Part shown: positions 51,921 to 63,700 of the stretch, piece after piece
How positions within the stretch are numbered: the stretch's first letter is position 1
Layout of the letters: each line of letters starts with the position of its first letter
Source: Aristolochia californica
Lineage: Eukaryota; Streptophyta; Magnoliopsida; Piperales; Aristolochiaceae
DNA: 64,000 nt
Assembly: GCA_029961685.1 (NCBI GenBank)
Contig: JARWKL010000008.1
Location: forward strand, 1,366,501-1,430,500
Direction: 5' to 3'
Position numbers and translations under genes: made by a program
The notes under the pieces: generated by a model
The model's database searches: none
Seen by the model: the letters and a program-made list of their open reading frames with translations, nothing else
Told to the model about the DNA's origin: nothing

Positions 51921-52113
51921 TGAAAGATTTAATCAAATCCTTGTAATCATACGAATTGATGATGAGGATTTACATTTATTTATATTGATCTTACAACAGA
52001 AAAATGCAACAGTAATCGATTTTTCTGCCTCTCAGCTAATTGGTCTTCTGCCTCTGATTCCGATAATAGAAAACCGGTCTTCATGCTTCTATTAAAACGT
52101 GATATCCTTCACA
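51921..52113 (-). repeat. LTR of Copia B (193 bp)
   Basis: On the minus strand it runs from TGTGAAGGATATCACG to ATTAAATCTTTCA. It is homologous along its length to the Copia A LTR, with opposite orientation. It is preceded by a (CA)n tract where the polypurine tract should be, and is followed by a primer-binding-site motif rather than plain flanking DNA. Confidence 0.8.
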
Positions 52114-52717
52114 CACACACCCGCAAGCTGAGCACCGAATTGGAGCTAATGTGAAGCTTGGAGCAAAAAAATTCAAAAAGAGGGTGTGAAATACTTTTGG
52201 TAAAAATGTTGGCAACTTGCTGGTGAGATAGCACATAATGCGTGTGAAGTTTGTCATCAACAACAAGTTCTCGAAGGAAATGATAAACTAATTCAACATG
52301 TTTGACTTGCTTGTGATAAACTGGATTGGAGCTAAGGAAGATTGCATTTTTTTTGTCAAATAAGAGAAGAGGTCATTGTGGAATAGGAACGTGAAGATCG
52401 CAAAGGAGATACGTAAGCCAAAAAAGTTCAGGTGCAATGTGCACAAGAGCATGATACTCAGATTCATAAATGGAACATAATATCATAGGTTGATTTTTAG
52501 CACTCTAAGAAATCAAATTGTTGTCAAGATAAATGGAGTAACCAGAGGTAGAGCGACGAGTATCAAGACAAACTGCCCAATTAGTATCAGAGTAAGCAAC
52601 TAGAGCACCAGGAGTAGCAAATGGGCAAAAGGTAAGACCAAAGTGAATGGTGTCTTTGACATAGCGAAGAATACGTTTAATAGCAAGAAAATGATCTTCA
52701 GTGGGAGCAAGTAGGAA

Positions 52718-53130
52718 TTTTTTTTTTTTTATAACATGTGATTTTATTAAGAGAACAAAAAGGAGGAGCTAACTCCCAACAACAAGAGATTGCAAGGAGG
52801 CTCCTTGCTTGGCTAAAGCATCAGCCATAGAATTTGCTGACCTTGGAATGAGAGACCAAAAATAGTCAAATAAATTGACAATATCCATAATTTCAAAAAA
52901 GGTGTCGGCGTCCCAATGGCCCCATCGAGGCGCAGAGGAGTTCTCACACCAACCAATCACCACCTTGGAGTCTCCCTCAATCAGGATGGGCCCAGAGCAA
53001 TGATCGCAAAAAACACGAAGCCCATTAAGTAGACTTTGAAGCTCGGCTGTCGAGAGGGCCGGAGAAGGAGACGATCTAGTTCTCACAAGAGTCACGAATC
53101 ACGCCACCAAAACCCGCTAAGCCAGGCTAC
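52718..53130 (-). mobile_element. LINE 3' fragment nested in Copia B
   Basis: A poly-T tract at 52718-52730 marks the poly-A tail of a minus-strand LINE copy. Its frames encode an RNase H domain: GFGGVIRDS, then AELQSLLNGLRVFCD, ILIEGDSKVVIGWCE, and finally SLIPRSANSMADALAKQGAS. Copia B sequence is interrupted between the parts matching 50.93 kb of Copia A on either side, so the LINE is the younger insertion. The upstream (5') boundary is approximate and no clean target duplication was found. Confidence 0.85.
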
Positions 53131-56100
53131 CGAAAGAAGGCCAACAGAGTTGACATGATGGGCAATGTCAAAGACCTGTAAAGAGTGGGATCCGAAAATA
53201 GAGAACCATCATCGAATATATGTTGGGAAATAACCATAGGCGTACGGATAATTTGCTATCAAGTAACTGAGCTCGAGTAAGAATATCCTCTAAATATTTG
53301 AGCTAACTAATAAATAGTCCATCGACAAGTGGTGAAGCCTCAAAGCCAAGAAAATAATTGAGAGGACCCAAATTCTTAATGGCAAACTCAGAATTGAGCT
53401 TACGAGTGAAGCTGGTTATAAGAGCTGAGTTGTTGCAAGTAACAATGATGTCATCAATATAAAAGAGTAGATAGATAATGTCAGAGTGCTTATGAAAGAC
53501 CATAGAGAGTTTTCTGCAACTGACAAACGTGATGAGGAAAACGATGGTCAACGTACCCAGGAGGTTGTTTCACATAAACATTTTCAGTGAGAGAGAACCG
53601 TTGAGGAACGCATTTTCAACGTCAAGTTGGTGAAGAGGCCATTTTGTTGGTCACAATAATAGAGAGCACAACTCGGACAGTGATAGCCTTTACAATAAGA
53701 CTAAAGGTGTCAATGTAATCAAGATCAGGTACCAAAGGGTAGCCCTTGGAAACAAAGCGTGTTTTTTTTCTTTTTTTTTAAAATGATGTATATTACAACA
53801 ACAACAACAACAAGGCGTGCTTTGAAACGCTCAATGGATCCACTACGTAGATAATTGGTCTGAAACACACATCCTTGTCTATGTAAGTTATGGACTGGAA
53901 ACCTGGTGAGGCAAGGGACTTGCAAAAGAATCAGTGGTCTGTAAGGACTCATCAACCGGATCAGTACAAATAGCAAACGGGTTAAATCCGGATTGAGTAA
54001 TGGGCAGAGAATGGTGTGCAGAGGAAGGAGGGGGTTCTATATAGAGAAGACTAGGTTTCAGAAAGTGGGAAAAATGGAGAGAGGAAGGGGGTTGAGCCTA
54101 AGAGGTTTTGATGAAAAGAAAATTGTGTTCATCAAATTGAGTATGGCGGGTGATGTAGAGAGGAGAGGTGATAGGATCAAGGCGATGAAACCCTTTATAA
54201 GAGGGACTATAACCCAAAAAAATACAAAAAATACTGTGAGGCAAAAATTTATTAGACATATAATCATGTAAGCAAGGATAAACACAACAACCAAAGGGAT
54301 GAAAATTTCCATAGTTCGGAAAGTAACCATATAAAAATTCAAACGGTGATTTACCTTTAAGAATTGATGTGGGCAAACGGTTGATGATATAAGCTGCAAT
54401 GTTGAAGGCGTCAACCCAAAAACAAGGAGAGAGATGAGAATGAAAAAGAATTGTCAGATCGGTCTCAATCACATGACGATGTGTGCATTCAACACGACCA
54501 TTTTGGGCAAGAGTATATGGACAGGAAAGTTAATCATGAATGCCAGAAATACGAAGATGAGTTTGAAAGCAAGTGCTAGTAAATTCACCTCCGCCATCAT
54601 TTTGAAAATTTTCAATACGGGTAAAATATTGATTTTCCACAAATTTTTGAAAAACAACATAAAAATCGGATTTAAATTTCAAAGGATAAAGCCAGTGAAT
54701 CGTGAAAAATCATCAATGAAGAGAACATAATAGGCAAATCCTAAATTGGATTTGACGGGTGAAGGGTCCCATATGTCACAATGAATAAGATCTAACACAA
54801 TAGACGACCTATGTTTATGACATGAATATGGCAAACGATGATTATTCGCAAGTTAACATGGATTACATAATGATGGAGAGGGCAATAAAGATGTCTTTGT
54901 TCATATAAGGAAGAAATTACATAATGATTTACATGTCCAAGCCGGGCATGTCATAAATCATTGAAAACATGTAAAGATTTATTCTTAAGGATAGAAATAA
55001 GGGCAGAGTTGCCACGCTTCATTTAGTAAATATAACGGATAAAAGAAAATCAAAAGTTAATTTACTAATGGAGAGAAGATTTTTGGTGAGATGAGGAACA
55101 ACTAAAACGTCTAACAATTAAATATTTGGGGTAGGAGAGAGAATACTAGTGTATGAGATAGGTAAGGAGGCACCATTCCCAACAAACTGAGTGGACTGAT
55201 TTAGGATGGATGGGTCATTGGACATATGGGCCGAAGCTCCAGTATCCAAGAACCAGTCAAAGGGTGCAGATCAATTTAGAGAGCAAGATCTAGTGAAAGC
55301 CTCAACAAGATGGACGCAAAACTCACAGGACTCGCTGCAGGCATAACGTTGGTTGCAACGATCAGCATAATGATCGTCAAGGCAACATATCGAGCAGCAA
55401 GGAGGGCGACGCCCTTGCCCAGAATGGGTTCAGCCTCGGTTGGCATAATGGTAGCCAGAACCATTGGGTCGACCAAAGAGGGAGGAACAAGGCTCTCAAG
55501 CGATTTCTGGAAGAGCTCAAAGCTCTCGACTTTGGAGATGATATCGGAGAAACAAGGGAGAAGCGTGAAGGCCATTTGTGTGATGGAGAAGGTGGAGAAA
55601 TCGACGCCGAGTCCACAAAGAAACCGGTGGAGTGTGTTAGTGTTGTCGATAGGTCTACCGATCTCATGAAGCTGGTAGACCCTTGAAAACACAGGTGTAG
55701 GTGGCAATGGATTGATTGTTGCGCTTCGGCTATTGGAGATCGTCCTTGAGACAGATTTCACGAGCCTTCGACCAGTGGCTGAAGGCATTTTCCAATGCGA
55801 GCCAGACCTCGCGTGCATTGGAGAGGTCAACAGCTTCGGCCATTGCCTCCTCGGTAAGGGAGGAAAGGAGAAGGCTGAGAAAACATTGATCTATTTCTTT
55901 CCATGCCAAATATTCAGCAGTGGGGATGGTAGAATGCATGGCGGCAAGCTGAGGTGATGGCACTAGGGTTCTGTCCACATAGTTGAGGAGATTTTGACTC
56001 TCAAGGGAAAAAACTAGCTTTTCCAGAGGAGGTAGATCGTGAAGGAAAGTTTAATGGTAATCACATGGATTACAATATGAAAGGGGAGAAGAAGAGGAAG

Positions 56101-56533
56101 GGATTCAGTGACCATTGAGGTTTGACCCAACATATTAGCGTTTTTGACCTTCGAGATCAATGTCTTGGATAGGACGAAGAGACGAGGGAGTTGGGCAGAA
56201 AACTTTTGAAGAGAGGTGAAAACTTTCTTGACTTGTCGAAGTTTAGTTGACCTTTTTTTTACTGCCTGAACTGTGAAGGAGGATAAGGAGCCGTTCGGGT
56301 CAATGTTGTTTGACCGTAGTGTTCACGGCACGATCGAGTGGAAACTACTGACAGCATGAACCCGTGGAGGTCTGACTCAGCTTGCTCAGAAATGGTGCTG
56401 AAGCTGATCCACAGAACCCAGTGCTGAAGCCGATCCGTAAGGCACAGCTCACTCAGAAACGAAGATGGAGGTCTTCCCCCAATGAAGATTTACCGCAACT
56501 CCTTTCGTCTCTACCAAATCAGATCAAGAAGCA

Positions 56534-56815
56534 TGACCAGCAAGCAACCTACATTTGCCTACACCATGGTTTATGTCAAATACGTCACCAAAGCTTTCTA
56601 CGCGCAGGCCTTTGGCTGCAAAGTCCGTCGTTTGGATGATTCTCGCAGATGGGGGGAGCTTGAAAGCGGTCAGACGACAATTGCTTTCACCCAAGTGCAT
56701 CAGCACGAGACAGAAGACATTACCGGTACCGTTCAAATGCCGGAATCGAAGAACCAGAGAGTTCCACTCGAAATCTGCGGCATGCTCCTTCACAGTTTTC
56801 GCCAAATTGGTTGAA
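56534..56815 (+). pseudogene. Glyoxalase/bleomycin-resistance (VOC) family gene fragment
   Basis: From the ATG at 56534 the frame reads MTSKQPTFAYTMVYVKYV, then AFYAQAFGCKVRRLDDSRRW and GELESGQTTIAFTQVHQHET, ending VPLEIC. This matches the first half of a small plant cytosolic VOC-fold protein, the type annotated as desiccation-induced 1VOC. Family members continue for about 50 more residues (a second metal-site strand and a GYVRD-like block). Here the homology stops after PLEIC, with no splice donor, and runs into unrelated codons and a stop. One or two residues are missing before AFYAQAFG. It is best read as a broken gene fragment abutting the lost end of Copia B. Confidence 0.75.
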
Positions 56816-57629
56816 AGTATAGTACTTATCAAACAGTTAATAAGATAGAGGACAAGGAAAAAACAAACCACAAAATTCTCAATAGGCTAAAATTTGGAAC
56901 ATCTTGACCCACAAAAGGAACAAGTAAAAAATAAAACTAAATCATCTTCTTGTTGAACTCCTTTTCAGTGCATAACAGTATTTGCTCACATCTTGTGTAT
57001 TAACAGTATTTATTTATTTTCCTGGAAGTCAAGACTCAAGAATAAAAGTTTTCCCTTGTAAAACAAGGATGAAGATTGCAGATTCTCGTTAAATGAACCA
57101 AAAAGCAGCTAATTTATAAAAATCTTTAAGGACTTCAATCAAGTCATTACAGGGTGAGCAATGCACACATCGAACCACGGCAACTCACAGAACTAAGATA
57201 AAATTAATAAACCCAATGAATTGCAAAATGATCTGATAAAAAAAAAAAAAAAAAGGCAAATGCACCATAAACATCTTTTCCCTGTTCAAAACATATTTGT
57301 GCAATGACACGTGAATCTCTATATTTACAGAAACTACAAGAAATCTTCAAATGGTTAAATAAGAAACAGAAAACAGATCCCAGAGTACTCTTTCTCTGGC
57401 AAAGTGACCTCACTAACATCTTTCAAGTATACGATAGACCGTCTAAACATGCAAAATGTGTTTAAAACTCACATGCTAACAGTTACCTAAGAAGAAAGAC
57501 TTTTGTTCTTCTTGGAGAAAGCCATTGTCACAGAAGATGCATCAAGGAACAAGTAAAACGATACCAGTATCAGAACTATGCAAATGGAAGTAGCAGAAAA
57601 ACAAAACCTAGTGTATGGCAATCGCTGAT
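56816..57629. other. Unassigned sequence inside the former carrier intron
   Basis: This lies between the VOC fragment and carrier block 1. It is AT-rich with poly-A runs near 57238 and no frame or repeat I can assign. It is probably old intron 1 of the carrier gene. Confidence 0.35.
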
Positions 57630-57763
57630 CTGCATATTTACTTTGAGAACATCCAGAGGGGTAATCGCGAGATGGGTTGTTCCAGCACTGAGCATTCCTG
57701 CAACTGTACAAACGGCATAATATTAAGGAGAGAAGATTCTCGATCCATCCTCGCGTTTACCAT

Positions 57764-59034
57764 GTCCCCATATCATTTTCCCAGAAAAAAAATGGTTTCC
57801 TTCTTCGCCGCAGACACCCAACACGAACAGAGATCCTCTTATTCTCCACAAATTCAGCTCATTCAAAAGTTGTAAAAAGAACTCCAGATATACAACTAGA
57901 AGAGTAGTCCGTTCTCGTACCTTCAAAACTTCACCCTCATTTTTCTATTAAAAACGACTCCTTTCAATTTCTCACAATCAAGTCTGATATCAGAAACTTA
58001 CAAAAAAATGAGGAAGAAGGGAAAAAGTTGAATTTCTCCTGTTTAGTGTCATTCCACCCCCACCTCGGCTCCTGTCAAGCGACACTTTCTTCATCCTCGA
58101 AGCAAAACTTAAACAAAAGTATAGCAAAAAATCCACCAAGTTCTCACCCTTTTTCCAGAAAAGAAAAGAACAAACCAAAAAGCAAATGTCACCACCCAGA
58201 TTCACCTCATTTGCTTCTTCACCGCACTCAAACCAAATAACAAAGTCCCACTTCTTCGCGGGATCCGCTATCTGCAGAACACCCAATTTTGTGGGAACTC
58301 CCCCGTATCCGGCAACGACCCAAAAAGAGATTAAATTTGAATGTCAACTTCGCCAACGTGATCGTCGATTCGAGTTTCGAATCGCAGAAAATCGCACGGG
58401 CCATGAATCGAATTCATCGCCCAGAGCATTTCCACGTCTGCTGTATTCAAACGCAAGGCCAAGAACCGTACTCTAGTCGATACTCGACTCGGTGCTTAAA
58501 CCCTGACGTCTTAAATCCTTGGCCATTGAGTTTACTATTTTAACCTTGCATTTCGCATATTAAAGGAGTACTGTTATGTGATTATGGGACAAGATTGAGA
58601 GTAAAATAGGAATTAAGTCAATACTGGTTTATTATTGTAGTGTTTGATTGACAATTCTAGGATTGTCACAGTCGCGTCCAGATTCGATAGAATAAATAGG
58701 GTTTAAGATTTTAGGTTTAGGCTTTAGATGTAACTTCCATTACGAAACATGCAGCTATCTCAGCCATCCTTTCATCAAGGTTTCTCCATTGTTTTGTAAT
58801 TTTCTTGAATCTTTACAATGAAATTCTTTCATCATCTCCCCGGAGTTCTCCCTTCCAACACAGAAAGCTCACACACGCAAGGCAGCCGCAGTGAACAGTA
58901 AACAAGCCACTCGGATGCAGCGCACTGAGCAAAAAAATACATTTGATGAAGACTCACGAAGAAAGAAGAAAGAAAACACTTCAATAGCGAAGAGAAACAG
59001 GTCTTCCAGCTGTACAGGACCCTCCCCCCTTTCG
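57764..59034. other. Former carrier promoter and MYB downstream region
   Basis: Upstream of the carrier pseudogene and downstream of the DIVARICATA-like MYB stop, both on the minus strand. 58.18-58.5 kb is GC-richer and has overlapping open frames on the plus strand that match nothing known. No exon chain or repeat with clear ends was seen. Confidence 0.3.
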
Positions 59035-60749
59035 TTACTGCATCCCCATTGTCGAGTTCCGCGCATAGGAGACATAAGCCGGCGCCACCGTCCAGTTACT
59101 CGACGTAAAAGCTCCAAATCCTCCGGCGGACGTCGCCGGCGGTGGGTAGCTCCCGGGCGCCCCCATCAAATCGTTGATGGAGTAACTGCTCATTCCTTCG
59201 TTGCGGGCCCCTGTTATCGGCGGCAGGCTGGAGGAGTGCAGCGAGGAGGCGATGTAAGAGGCGAAATTCGAGCAGGGGGAGCCGTGGGGGAGTGGGTTCA
59301 TAGAGATTACGACGTCGGAGCTTCCGACGCTTCTGATGTCGTGGATGCTCGGCCGCCGCCGTTCCTTTGTCTGGGCACTGTTCAGGCGATTGAAGTACTT
59401 CTGGGCATGGCTGGCCACTTGGGTCGGTGTTCGGCTGATCACGAAGTTCCTGGAAATGCTCCTCCAGTCGCCCTTCCCGTAGGTGTTGAGACCCATTAGA
59501 AATAACCTGAGAGTGAGCACGAAAGATTGAAATTTTGGCAAAACTTCTTCTGGTTTATTTATTTTTTTATTTCTCCATTAATTCCTCTTAAAATGCTGTT
59601 GCTGTTTGATGTTTGTTCTTGAGCTTCATTCATATTCTTGGACGATTACAGCACAAAAATGGAGTACAAAACAGAGAAATATGACAAAAGAAAACAAGGA
59701 TTTGATAAGAAAAACGGAAGGGAAGAGAAGAGGGTGGATTATTAATCTGAAATTGTTTTCTTGTCAGAGCAATTTATGGCTGCAGGATTATTTATTTGCT
59801 CCAGATATAATTGTGTACCCGATTAAAGGAGGCTTGGGACCAGAATTTGCATCTTTAGAAGGATTCCAGCAAATATTTTGGTTTTAATCATTAAAAAGAA
59901 GTTTAATAACACTCAGGCATTCAACCAATACAAAAGTACTCAACAATTTTTTTCATTTTGGTATGATAAGAAACGTAAAGCAACGACGAGAAACGGATTA
60001 AAACATCACTTTCAGAAGAGAAATACATCCCTGAAACTATATAAAATTGCACAGAAATCTGGAAGGTTGTTTGGACAGGGGGAAAAAAACCAAAACTTTC
60101 CAATTCAAGCATAATCTTTGAAACTCCAGCGGATTAAATTAAACAAAAGCAAACAGAGGGACAGAGAAGCTGAACCCAGAAACTCACGGATGGATAAAAT
60201 GAAATGCCCACCACATTACAATGGAAAAACAACGAAAAGTAAAACTAAAATAAAGAAGAAAACAAAACAATTTCCTGAGAGATGAATAAAAAAAAAGGAA
60301 CATGCAGAACATAATAAAGGATAAAACGACGAAAACTCTTCAAAATCGAGTAGTTGAAAACACCTGTGTTCATCTTCAGTCCACGGAATCCCTCTCCTCC
60401 TCTCTTGCTCCCGAACCACATGCTTCGATTTCTTCAACCCTCTAAACCCGGAGTACTCATCCGAATCCTCCTCGTCGTTCGCATACTGCGGGATCGGTAT
60501 CCTCCCCGCGTCAATAAAATCCAAGTCTTCGACGAGGGATTCGTAATGCTTCTTAATCTGTTCAGGGGTCTTCCCCGGCAGCTGCTCGGAGATCCTCTCC
60601 CACCGGTCTGGCATCTCCTCGCCATACGTCGCCAACGAGTTCTCGAACACCTTGTTCTCCCGTGTCGACCAATCACCGCATTCGTCCGGAGATGAAGAAG
60701 ACGCGTTTCCTTTGGAGGTTTCACCCGAGGGAGAGGACGACGTCGGCAT
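59035..60749 (-). CDS. DIVARICATA-like MYB transcription factor (two MYB/SANT domains)
   Basis: Minus-strand exons are 60749-60364 and 59506-59035, giving 285 aa with a phase-2 join in an Arg codon. The N-terminal MYB/SANT domain (residues 25-88) reads [20 protein letters not shown], then [20 protein letters not shown] and [12 protein letters not shown]. The second MYB domain (about 118-170) reads [17 protein letters not shown], then [19 protein letters not shown] and the diagnostic SHAQKYF motif at 161-167. The tail has [11 protein letters not shown]. This two-domain layout defines the DIVARICATA/MYBS-type family of nuclear DNA-binding proteins. The intron splits the second MYB domain at the usual place. 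The upstream open frame beyond residue 1 has no further in-frame conserved sequence, so the [10 protein letters not shown] start is preferred. Confidence 0.95.
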
Positions 60750-63700
60750 TGAAGATGACGATCGAAGAAGGAGAATAAGCTGCCTGCGATGACGTTTGTG
60801 GAAATGAAGATAAAGGGAAAAGAGAGGGGAAAGCAGATTTCTGCAAGTGGGTGTCCTTCTCTTTTCTCCCTTTCTCCCTTCCAATGGAGATTCGGGCAGC
60901 TGCTCCTTCTTCTTCCTCTCTGGGATCGAGTGCCCCCCCGTCTCTGAAATTGAGCTCAGCGATTTTTTGCTTTTTATAGTTTTTGGGATATTGGGGAAAA
61001 TGTCTGTTTTACCCTTACCCACACGTGATATGTGACAGGAGATTTGGTTTTTTCTATTTTGAGCACGTTGGGGAGATTTTGACTCGGGAGTTGACCTTGG
61101 GTTTCAAGTTGTTAGAGGAATGACAAAAATGCCCTTATTTTTAAATCTAATCGATTTAACCTTTTTAATAAGTTCACTAAACAAATGTTAAATTAATTCT
61201 AAATCCCTTTGAGATTTTTTTAATTTTTGTTTCATGTGAAACATTATCAGGTCATTCATTTAGGCTTTATACAAATTGATGAAAGAAAATCTATTCAAAT
61301 TTGAATTAATGCATCCGTTCTTTGCCAAAAAGTCGGTACCTTGAGCCCATCAAATTGTAACGAATAACTTATGACTTAGATCGTATCAAAATTAATTAAA
61401 ATTAAGTTATAATGTGTATTATTATTAAACAGTGACTTCATATAAGGCCCAAAGCAAAACTTATTTCAAAATTCTCATATAATAAATCGGTATTTATACA
61501 GGTGAAGTTAGGTTGTTAGTTGACATAAGAGTTGTATCATGGTGTTATGACCTGAGTCAACACAAATTTAAGTTTCAATAGATTGGGTCTGACTATGGTC
61601 GAGTCAAAGTTGACCATTCTAACAGGAGTCGTATCGAGCTGAGCCAAGTTCAAATCTACATATGTTCGATACTTCGAACTAGAACTCGAGCCTAAAATTG
61701 GAATCTAGCTCGAGTCGGGTTTAGGCTCCAACTTATATTTAAATATAAAAAAATAAAAAATAAAATAAATAAAGAGAATAATATGATGAATTTAGTATCA
61801 TTGAACTGTAAGCTACCATACAGGAATCCAAGATTTTCTAATGGAACATATACTTATAATAACAAGTTTAATATACCTAAAAGAAAAGGCAAACACCTCC
61901 ATCAATGGTGTTTATCCAATTGGTATTGAAGGATCCAAAAGGGCAGAAGGATCAACTGTCTTTAAGGTTTGAGGTAAATAAGAGAAACTATCAACCAAAT
62001 ATAGAGGAAATTAACGAAATTAATTAGAGTAAAAAATATTTTCGTAAAAAATCTATGCTAACAAGCCAAGCTTGGAAAAAATGTTCAAGTCGATTAGGCT
62101 TGATGCCACCCCCTATCCCAACCCACCCACTGTCTAAGTTAGATCTAAGGCTTGGAATTTTTAGGTTTGAGTTGGGTCCCGATTCGGAATAATAATATGT
62201 AATTTCTATAATGAGTCAATTATGATTCAATGTAATGAGTAAATATTTAAAAAATTGCAAAGGTTGATTTTCTTAATTCAAGATACAATTAGAAAAAAAA
62301 AAAAAAAAACTCACGAGTTAATCATGAAACAACCGAATTACTCTAATTAAAATACTTAATATGCTTAAACACTTCCGGAGGGCAAAATGGTAAATTGGGT
62401 TTCAACCAGAAAAAAAAAAGTGGGAGATGATATAGGAAGAGAAACAGGCATCGCCACTCGGAGACTAATATCGCGACGCCAACATCCCGAAAAATTGGCC
62501 AACATCTCGGCACGTGACGGCAACAACCGAATCGCCTCGGAGATGACGACAAACCACAGTTGTGAGCGCGATAAAAACTCCGTTACAACGAGGGTGCCGC
62601 CGCCATTGTTTTGCTCCCCCAGGGGTATTTTAGTCATATTATTTTAAAACTCGGTGAGGTCTCCGAGGCGGAATTGACACTAGGAAATCCCGTAGATTTG
62701 CTATTTTTGGCAAAAAGAAGAGATTTCCGTTGTAGCGGAGCGGTCTCGATGGGCCGGTCTTCTTATGTTTGGGTTTGACTTTGGATCCTGTCCCAACCCA
62801 CATTGGGTTTGGAATCAGTTCGTCCGGTCCGATTATCTGGCCCGGTTTAATTCCTTGGGTTTGACATCTTTAAGCCAGACCAAATGGGCGATTAGTATTT
62901 AAAGACAAATAAACAATGGCACTACCATAGGTATTCTTATATACAAACCAATGTTATAAAATTGATTGGATTTCAAATGAATATAGGTCAAGTACTAGAT
63001 GGTTCAATTGTCGATTAACATAGCTTTTGTTCTACATAAACTACTCTGGGGACTCCCTTGGTCGTAAGGTGAGGAAACTCATTTTTAAGGTAGTTCAATT
63101 AGTTAAATAACCTGTAGAATGTAGTTGACCGATCAAGTGTTCGTTGGTTGCTTCTATTTTTGTTCATTCTTCATATTCAAATAAATAAACAAAATTCTCT
63201 CGATCATTCTATCTAAAATTAAATAGACTCATTCGACTCTCTCATCTTCTTCATATATTTCTCTATGAAAATTTTCTTTGTATCAAATTTACTCAATCGG
63301 ATCTTTCTTACTCTCAATTTCCTCTGATTGGAGATTGGAGCCTTTGACCATGGTCGGAGGTCCTTTTTTTTTTTAAATATAACAATTTATTTTGCATAAA
63401 TTTTTATCCTACCAAAACTATGATTTTTATTATTGATTATTTTTAATACGTAATACTAAAATTAATTTAGTATTTGTATAATGGGTTAATATTTTTTTAT
63501 TTACCTAAATAATATAACTAATCATCAATTAAGTATTTTAATACGCTATTTAATTGTTTTAGATTGAACTTCATGGGGCCAACCAAGGGAAATTGCATTT
63601 TGTGGCTTTATCCAAATGCTGTCTAAATCGGTCTAACAAAACCCAGATCGGATCCAAACCAGGTCCCTTGTAACAGACCCTGGGAAAAATAACCCACAAA

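Larger units (their letters stand above)
51921..56100 (-). mobile_element. Copia element B (gag-pol remnant with one LTR), carrying a nested LINE
   Basis: Same Copia family as element A, minus strand. Order from high to low coordinates: gag (about 55.98-55.28 kb; AAMHSTIPTAEYLAWKEID, NTLHRFLCGLGVDFSTFS, CFSDIISKVESFELFQKSLE), integrase (about 54.75-54.1 kb; HLSPCFWVDAFNIAAYIIN, GKSPFEFLYGYFPNYG), reverse transcriptase (53.98-53.3 kb; FYIDDIIVTCNNS, NLGPLNYFLGFEAS), RNase H (52.6-52.2 kb), and an LTR (51921-52113). Internal stops and frameshifts make it inactive. A LINE interrupts it at 52.72-53.13 kb. No matching LTR is visible at the gag end (56.0-56.35 kb), so the 5' end is lost. Confidence 0.92.
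48124..57763 (-). pseudogene. Mitochondrial phosphate carrier (MPT1/PHT3;3-like) pseudogene split by retrotransposons
   Basis: Blocks of a mitochondrial-carrier-family phosphate transporter remain on the minus strand. Block 1 (57763-57630) has CTVAGMLSAGTTHLAITPLD followed by VLKVNMQ, but its splice donor reads AT instead of GT and its first codons are out of frame. Block 2 (49516-49167) keeps clean splice sites and encodes the PFEAIKVRVQTQP carrier signature, though it reads WRGREGKFFGYGVQGDRKFG where the family has WRGW and GGC. Block 3 (about 48570-48358) has FSTFVHSVDFIYQ, a frameshift, RRKDCSR, an internal deletion, GAIGTMVSNTADNI, then stops. Block 4 (48253-48124) has a one-base insertion after LFTR before SLPLRLNLLGPVVTMQWLFY. 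Block 1 and block 2 are 8.1 kb apart, separated by Copia and LINE insertions. The gene cannot make a carrier. A sequencing error could explain one frameshift, but not the whole set. Confidence 0.9.

Noticed and set aside
58028..58543. Overlapping plus-strand frames near 58.2 kb as a gene
   Set aside because: No domain, no exon chain; in the promoter area of a dead gene.
62343..62647. Overlapping frames on both strands at 62.4-62.6 kb
   Set aside because: Local GC-rich patch; neither strand shows a recognisable motif or splice context.
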